64,000 bases of DNA, taken from the NCBI GenBank assembly GCA_029237695.1, contig CM055272.1:36156791-36220790 (forward strand). The letters run 5' to 3'. Made by a program: the position numbers and the translations under genes. This DNA is from Conchocele bisecta. Taxonomy: Eukaryota > Mollusca > Bivalvia > Lucinida > Thyasiridae. Below the pieces are notes generated by a model. That model was not told where the DNA came from and made no database searches. It worked only from the letters and a program-made list of their open reading frames with translations. Numbering within the stretch: the first letter of the stretch is position 1; the number at the start of each line of letters is the position of its first letter. Below, in pieces: positions 59,901 to 64,000 of the stretch.

Positions 59901-62900
59901 TTGCTTTGTCAATACTGTCCCCAGTCTGTATGTATTTATTGTAATTCTTCACTTTAAACTGTGGCACAAAGGACTCCTCCTCATCACTATCTGCATTGGC
60001 ATGGAATTTTTGATATGGCGTTTTGGAAGATGAAATTCCACCGAATAGATCGTGTCTTTTACGGATCTTTGACGTTGGTAATTCGGCAACAGCGTTGGTT
60101 GGAGTTATAGGCCGGAAGTGGGTTTTAGGTGAAAAATACAGGTGCTCATGTGGTGAAGCAGGCTTGGGAGAATTTTCTGTAAGATCCAGATGGAACTTGA
60201 CAAGATTTGGCTCGCTCTGTACATGCAGCAGTTTTGGAGGTACGTCATAGAATGCTGAATGTTCAGACGGGACAAGCTCGAAGCTCTTGGAGAGTTTTGG
60301 ATCAGGAGGCCTGGCTTCTGTTCGCCATAACGATGGGACATCACCCATGGAGACACTGCGATCATAGAAGTGCGAACATTTACTTGGGCTTTCCTCCTCG
60401 TCGTCCAGAAACACTGCGTCTTCACTGGAATCATCGGACACGAGACTGAACGATATATGCGGGATTAGCGTGTTTTCACCGGACACATCCTCAGCCTTAT
60501 CTTTTTCATCTACCTCAACAGCAAGTCCACCAGCGGTCTGTTCGGTGTGCAAGAGGAAAACGTTTTCACCGAGCCATACCTGACCATCTGGAACCAAGTT
60601 CGGGCCCCAGGGAGAGAACTTTACCTTCTTCTGCATGTTGACGTCCCAGATCTGCGAGAGATGGCCACCGTTACTGTGTGGATGCCAGCACTGAAGGTCG
60701 GACGCCTGGAGAAATGTACCACCGTCCAAATCGCTGCATGCATACAAGGACGTGTCAAACAGCACCATACAATGCCAGAGAGAAGACAAACTGTGCCTGC
60801 TGGGACTGTCAAACCCATTGACTGGTTGGAAGGTGCTCTCAAGACCAAATCCGTTCAAATCAGCATCATTGGTCAAATGTAGGAAGTTGTTCAAATCAAT
60901 ACATGACAGCGACCCAGTAGAATTAGAACTTTCTGATGTTTTAGAACCACGGACATTGGCAACTGTCTGATCTTGGACAGGGAAGTGTGTTGGGGTTGGT
61001 GTGACATACTCTCCGTTATCGTCGTCGTTTGTTGACCATTTCCGCTGTCTTTCGATGTCTAATGTCAGATTGAAGACGCCCGCCAATGCCTCGTCAGTAG
61101 GTGATGTCTGCCACTTGTCCGACTCTGGTGTCGCAGCCTGCTCTGGTCTCAAATGTATCAGTTGCTGTTCTGTAGCCGATTGTATTGAGGGTTCCAGAAA
61201 TGGACTAGACGAGATGAGAGAAGAGTTGGGTGGAATAAAGTCGATCGAGACGTTTTCATCCAGATTTGCTGAGGACGATATTTCATCTGTTAGCCAAGCT
61301 GGAATTAGGACAGACCTTTCCCAAATATCGTCGGTGTCTGAATCAGTAACGCAGCTGTAACTACGATTGTGGTCCAGAACGGGACTTGAAGCGGAGCTCA
61401 ATATGCAGTCTTCTTTTTCTGGTGTTTCAAAGAGTGGGTAGCTATTTCTTTTATAGAGGTGAAGCTTCGAGTGGGATTGAGTGTCATCCTGAGGCTGGAA
61501 GATTTCATCAATAGGTTGAGTGTACCAAATATCTTGCTCCTGAAGTTCGGGACTGACACTTTCATCTCTTGGAGGATTTTCATTATAATCAAATTCAAAG
61601 TGGTTTGGTGTTTTGTCTGTCCGTTCTCGCTGTTCTAACGGTTCGCCATTGTCTACGTCCTGCAGTTCCTTGTAGGTTTTCTCAGGAGATGGCAACAGCA
61701 TACCCTTCAAGATGGATTCAACCCGGTTGCAGTGGTTTTCATTGGGCCGAGACGGGTTATCAGAAACGATGATTTTTTCCATTTCCGTTAAATCTTCATT
61801 CACAAAAAGTTCTGGGCCAAGAAATAATGAGTTGCTGGGAACAGTAGTTGGATCAATCGGTGTAAACCCTGGAGGCCAGCTCAGTAACCGTTCAGTCTTC
61901 TTGTGAGGTTTAATATCTCTCTCTGCTTTACGCTTCTGCCCACAATTTTGCGATTGTGAATGGTGCAGCTTTGGAGTGGGTTTTTTCCTTTCTCTGTTGT
62001 CATGCTGTTTGGACGAATTTGACTTGGGTTTCAACTGCTTGCGGTAAGGGACTGGACCCCTCTTTGTCAGTTTCTTCAGCTCTTCAGACGAGCTGGTTCC
62101 ATCTTCTCCGGAGCCAGCATTTTCTTGGCTTGCCGACTTGGTGAGAGGGTTGTTCTTCCAGACGGTTTGAGAGTCGACCGCGATAGGGGGAGAGGGTTGA
62201 GGAGAGGTGTCTGGTCCACACAGCGATGGAAAGGCTGCATAGTACCTGTAAATGGGAGTACCGTCATGAGACTAATGGTTATACAGTGGAACCTCTCTAA
62301 ACTGGACACCATGCCGATGGTGTCGTCTGTTCGCGATCGCAAAACACAAACGGCTGTATTGGAGTGGTCATATGCTGATTTACAGTGGAACATCTCTAAA
62401 CCGGACACCCTGAGAGGTCCCCAGGGTGTCCGGTTCAGAGAGGTTCTACTGTTTTGTTTGTTTGTTGGGGTTTAACGGCCTACCAACAGCTAAGGTCATT
62501 TAAGGCCGGGTCAATGGGTTTAGTACTAAATCCTATATATTACCTGTACAAGTACATGTACATGTTCAAGTACATATACAAATGGGGGGGGGGGGGGGGG
62601 AATCCCAAAATCAGAACTGAATATTTACAATAACGAAACTATATATTCATCCCTGAAATCAGAATAATCCTGATCTGATGCCAGGTCCTTGCCACACCAG
62701 AATCACTTGGCCCCTCCCAAAAGCAGTAGGATCAGTAATAATCTTACTACTTTTATAATGGGCAATAACCCAATTCAACTCCCAGGTAACAAAATAACCA
62801 GAGATAAAAAAAGTACCTGAGGGCCAAACCAAGCAAATCGTGATTCCTATAAGGAGGAACCCCTACTAGGATTAGGAATAATCATATTACTCATACAAGC

Positions 62901-63844
62901 GGTATAACCAGATTTAACACTCGCATACAAGAATGCCAAAGGGCCAATCCAGGTCTCCGTTCGGGATTCCGGTAAGGATGAATCCTGTTTGTTTAATTAC
63001 CCATCGGATGCTCCCACTTGTCAGGATCTGCAGCTTTTGTGAGTAATGTAAATTCAAAAAAAAAATGCATTTTCAATTTCTTACAATAGTCTAAAAATTA
63101 GCAAGGAAATTATTGTTTTTACATCTTTATGGGGTAAATTGGTTAATCACTCATATAATGTTCATATCAAATGTGGCTGTGACTGGAGAAATGGGGCTTA
63201 TGAGTTTTGTGACCAGTATAACTCCAGATCAAATATCACATTCCTTTAGCCCGATAAGGACCTATATTCATTGTTGGAAGCATGACAGGTGTTTCATTGA
63301 TGGAATAGCGAATTGTGCAGATCCTGATCAGACTGCGGATGCACAGGCTGATCTGGATCTACACTGATCGCAAAATCCATTTCTCCAGTCACAAATACAG
63401 ATTGTACACAAGTAAATAATTTCCTGCATTAATACGATATGTTGAACAATACTTCAGTATCCAAGAAGCCACCCTTTCAACATTTCGGCACAAGGCCTTT
63501 ATCAAGGTATTAGTGTCTACTTAACGCTAAGCGGCATCCATTTTAGAAAATCTAAATTGGATGCAACTTAGTGTTTAGTAGACACTAATTTCTTGATAAA
63601 GGCCTTGTGCCGAAATTTCCTAAAATGGATGCCACTTGAAGTGAAGTAGACACTAATTCCTTGATAAAGACCTTGTGCCAAAAAAATGTGTGACGAGTGA
63701 GTTCTTGGTTACTGAAATAACGACACACATGGGCCGTCACATCTGCTCACCGTTCGGCTTGGTTTTGAAACTCTGGGCCACTGTCTTCACTACTGTCGCT
63801 GCTGCAGGACGAGGACTGGACGTTTACAAAGGGGCTCACCGACA
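47791..63844 (-). CDS. KIAA0232-like: KIAA0232 homologue (DUF4603) with C-terminal CCCH zinc fingers, 3' six exons
   Basis: Six minus-strand exons join in frame: 63844-63751, 62245-58918, 53992-53881, 51928-51772, 50806-50623 and 47928-47791. They give about 1,335 residues up to a TGA. Identity comes from 'YYAAFPSL' opening exon 2, 'IWYTQPIDEIFQP' (near 61530) and 'FSPKTHFRPITP' (near 60125), which match the order of landmarks I recall in human KIAA0232. Most of the protein is acidic, Ser/Asp-rich and probably disordered. The vertebrate protein has no settled function. Unlike the human protein as I know it, this one continues into two CCCH fingers and a Lys-rich tail, suggesting RNA binding. 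All five junctions keep phase. The N-terminus lies beyond 64000. Confidence 0.8.
48051..48207. mobile_element. Foldback element C
   Basis: AGGAATGAATGGCCTTTTTG and complement; one base missing in the left arm (GGAAAGTCGCGG). It lies 123 bp upstream of terminal exon F. Confidence 0.75.
48290..48790 (+). repeat. Direct repeats with CGACGACGAC tail
   Basis: TATTGAAGCAATCCATCA occurs near 48511 and 48690 within ~180-bp units, followed by GGACGACGACGACAG and TCTGCTAAAGCAGGAG. Confidence 0.6.
48833..48985 (-). mobile_element. SINE V with tRNA-like head
   Basis: Same layout as 26165-26330; CCTGTATTCAAC is repeated three times at the head end. Confidence 0.5.
49278..49638. mobile_element. Foldback MITE G1
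   Basis: TTCCAGATAAG / CTTATCTGGAGCTC ends and centre GCTGCAAAAAGCACACTGCT. Confidence 0.75.
49752..49985. mobile_element. Foldback MITE J
   Basis: TTAACCATTTCAACACCACA ... TTAGGGGTGAAATGGTTAA ends; centre GTAGATCCAGATGAGCCG. 50090-50520 holds diffuse direct repeats (ATAGATTTGCTATAGCATGA). Confidence 0.7.
50623..50806 (-). CDS. KIAA0232-like: KIAA0232-like, exon E
   Basis: A weak-looking acceptor (AATCTAG) is the only nearby AG that keeps the phase-2 frame, and the donor is AAG|GTAACT. The 61 codons include an acidic stretch with 'LQNEEFPDLQAALSQ'. A MITE A copy begins about 43 bp upstream of the exon, so the acceptor environment may have been altered by insertion. Confidence 0.65.
50849..51173. 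mobile_element. MITE A, complete
   Basis: GTGGCTATGACTGGAGAAAT ... CTCCAGTCACAGCCAC; interior in two partial palindromes. It begins about 43 bp upstream of exon E. 51174-51522 is unassigned. Confidence 0.75.
51523..51752. mobile_element. MITE A, complete
   Basis: GTGGCTGTGACTGAAGAAAT ... CTCCAGTCCCAGCCAC; GATCCTGATCAGACTGTGCG hairpin. It ends 20 bp downstream of exon D. Confidence 0.75.
51772..51928 (-). CDS. KIAA0232-like: KIAA0232-like, exon D: two CCCH zinc fingers
   Basis: Acceptor CTATTTACAG and donor CCAAG|GTGAGT. The first finger is C-x7-C-x4-C-x3-H ('CSFFLEGNCRRADCKFAH'). The second is C-x7-C-x5-C-x3-H ('CRFWEEGGCFKGPLCPFLH'). Tandem CCCH fingers usually bind single-stranded RNA. 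The exon starts with two bases that complete the Arg codon split from exon C, which strongly links it to the same gene. Confidence 0.8.
52302..52375 (-). tRNA. tRNA-like gene in LTR 1
   Basis: About 74 nt with A box TAGCTCAGTCGG (52357-52368), B box GGTTCGAGCCC (52313-52323), D stem GCTC/GAGC, and a T stem CCGGG/CCCGG. A run of five T follows within a few bases of the 3' end. The anticodon arm ATGGT-ACGGTAA-ACCAG would place GGT at the anticodon, but position 33 is C rather than U. The acceptor stem has two terminal mismatches. The 5' half resembles tRNA-Lys. It is probably a Pol III promoter module rather than a working tRNA. Confidence 0.55.
52522..52539 (-). other. Primer-binding site of the TRIM (first of three)
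   Basis: TGGCGCCCAACGAGGGAC on the minus strand, two bases after the LTR end. By my comparison it matches the complement of the 3' end of animal tRNA-Lys(CTT) at about 16 of 18 positions. Repeats at 52784-52801 (one change) and 53046-53063. Confidence 0.65.
52564..52637 (-). tRNA. tRNA-like gene in LTR 2
   Basis: Same as LTR 1, 262 bp on, with C instead of T at position 7. That gives a C-G closing pair in the acceptor stem. Confidence 0.55.
52826..52899 (-). tRNA. tRNA-like gene in LTR 3 (most diverged)
   Basis: Same module with two visible changes: a substitution near the 3' end (GCATCGG on the plus strand) and one in the D arm (GTTCTAACC on the plus strand). Confidence 0.5.
53088..53161 (-). 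tRNA. tRNA-like gene in LTR 4
   Basis: Matches LTR 2 closely, with intact A and B boxes and the trailing T run. Confidence 0.55.
53467..53695. mobile_element. Foldback MITE J
   Basis: TTAACCCTTTCAACACCAAG ... GTGTTGAAAGGGTTAA; centre GGAGATCCTGATGAGACGGC. Confidence 0.7.
53720..53868. repeat. Microsatellite, TATG/TATA
   Basis: Imperfect ATGTATGTATATATG tracts, ending 13 bp downstream of exon C. The ORFs across it (Tyr/Ile/His-rich) are artefacts. Confidence 0.85.
53881..53992 (-). CDS. KIAA0232-like: KIAA0232-like, exon C
   Basis: Acceptor TGTGTTCAG and donor TCCC|GTAAGT. It encodes 37 codons including 'YGNYDLMPMPDEAVFSTDL' and 'EWLDPAMLFAHRQS', ending in phase 1. The E-W and L-F spacing resembles the extreme C-terminus of the human protein. 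Confidence 0.75.
54170..54590. repeat. Two foldback hairpins
   Basis: GCCGTGCAATAATTGCCGTG with complement (54173-54243); GATCATAAAATTGCACGTGC with complement (54503-54586). Confidence 0.6.
54815..55370 (+). mobile_element. Repeat R split by a complete MITE B
   Basis: R starts TTTATTATTGTTTAACGGCC. MITE B (about 54994-55304, AGTCTATTTCATCAACAT ... ATCGGCTACT) interrupts it, and R resumes GGTGCCAGGTCCATACCACA. Confidence 0.75.
55440..56070 (+). repeat. Direct repeats with GGACGGAC tail
   Basis: ATATGAAGTTTCAAGTCAAT occurs near 55833 and 55999 in ~170-bp units; it ends with a (GGAC) run at 56049-56071. Confidence 0.6.
56083..57285. repeat. Large 1.2-kb inverted repeat
   Basis: Arms 56083-~56616 and ~56762-57285 are near-identical inverted copies around a ~145-bp unique centre. 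The outer ends read GTGATCACAGGTGGAAGACT and its complement. Arms contain 'GGTGAGCATAAATAGCGC'. No transposase is seen. It lies in the intron between exons B and C of the KIAA0232-like gene. Confidence 0.8.
57534..57838. mobile_element. MITE B, complete
   Basis: Standard double AAAGTATACTTTG blocks and ATTATCACAGCC centre. 57286-57533 and 57839-58329 are unassigned. Confidence 0.75.
58507..58870. mobile_element. Foldback MITE G1
   Basis: AGCTCCAGATAAG / CTTATCTGGAGCTC ends; it stops 47 bp from the donor of exon B. Confidence 0.75.
58918..62245 (-). CDS. KIAA0232-like: KIAA0232-like, large central exon B
   Basis: A 3,328-base exon: 1 base plus 1,109 codons without a stop, from acceptor CATTTACAG to donor CCACAG|GTAAGC. 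It opens 'YYAAFPSLCGPDT', passes a basic stretch ('KRKAERDIKPHKKTERLL'), then the DUF4603 landmarks. A very long exon for the disordered core is consistent with this family. Overlapping plus-strand ORFs are shadows. Confidence 0.85.
62277..62453. mobile_element. Pogo/Tigger-like MITE
   Basis: ACAGTGGAACCTCTCTAAAC ... GTTCAGAGAGGTTCTACTGT inverted ends resemble the CAGTRGAACCTC-type ends of pogo/Tigger elements. It lies 31 bp upstream of exon B in the intron. Confidence 0.6.
62452..63015 (+). mobile_element. Repeat R, long copy
   Basis: GTTTAACGGCCTACCAAC and CAACAGCTAAGGTCAT onwards; G run at 62584-62600. Closest to the hAT-split copy at 36163-37070. Confidence 0.7.
63169..63395. mobile_element. 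MITE A, complete
   Basis: GTGGCTGTGACTGGAGAAAT ... ATTTCTCCAGTCACA; GATCCTGATCAGACTGCGG hairpin. Confidence 0.75.
63470..63690. repeat. Mixed inverted and direct repeat
   Basis: GGCACAAGGCCTTTATCAAG is inverted at about 63593 and repeated in the same orientation about 70 bp later. The window ends with part of hairpin P at 63940-64000. Confidence 0.65.
63751..63844 (-). CDS. KIAA0232-like: KIAA0232-like, exon A
   Basis: Acceptor TTGCCTTGCAG and donor CG|GTGAGC. The Ser/Asp-rich peptide ('VQSSSCSSDSSEDSGPEF') enters after a split codon, so at least one exon lies upstream beyond the window. It ends in phase 2. Confidence 0.7.
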
Positions 63845-64000
63845 CTGCAAGGCAAACAAGATCATACATAGTACAGCAAATCTTGTGTCGAGCCGATTGA
63901 TTAGGGTCTACGCACAGCATCAGATGGAATCACTTGAAAACACAGGGATTCACTGGCGATCGCCACTTTCGCAATTGGCGATAAAAAAATTAAAATTTTC

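Overview
The window is animal nuclear DNA, most likely from a bivalve mollusc. The evidence is intron-split genes with consensus GT/AG sites, AT-rich composition, and very dense short foldback elements, tRNA-headed SINEs and bivalve-style dispersed repeats. I cannot name the species. No bacterial operon, CRISPR array or rRNA is visible. About nine tenths of the window is repeat or unassigned DNA.

Three genes are supported by matching splice phases. (1) Minus strand, 3045-7856: the first four coding exons of a secreted glycoprotein with DUF11-like beta-sandwich sequence, continuing past the left edge. (2) Plus strand, 19741-23584: a complete three-exon ankyrin-repeat protein with a C-terminal SOCS-like box. 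(3) Minus strand, 47791-63844: the last six exons of a homologue of human KIAA0232 (DUF4603 family), whose 5' end lies beyond the right edge. Its C-terminus carries two CCCH zinc fingers and a basic tail.

The rest is a layered repeat landscape. 1-9.5 kb: foldback MITEs interleaved with gene 1. 9.9-11.8 kb: tandem repeats with a 628-bp duplication. 12-19.5 kb: MITEs and a SINE. 23.8-26.3 kb: complex palindromes. 26.4-47 kb: intergenic repeat mosaic with two hAT-like elements. 48-63.7 kb: repeats in the introns of gene 3. For cross-reference I label recurrent families A, B, C/D, E, F, G, H, I, J, K, L, N, O, P, Q, R and V; these are my own labels.

The most striking item lies in an intron of gene 3 at 52276-53209. 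It is a tandem LTR-internal-LTR-internal-LTR-internal-LTR array with an exact 262-bp period. The internal parts are only 122 bp, yet show a tRNA-Lys-type primer-binding site and a polypurine tract. Each 140-bp LTR contains a tRNA-like gene with A box, B box and a T-run terminator. This is a miniature LTR retrotransposon (TRIM) with a Pol III gene in its LTR, comparable in design to plant Cassandra elements, which carry 5S rRNA.
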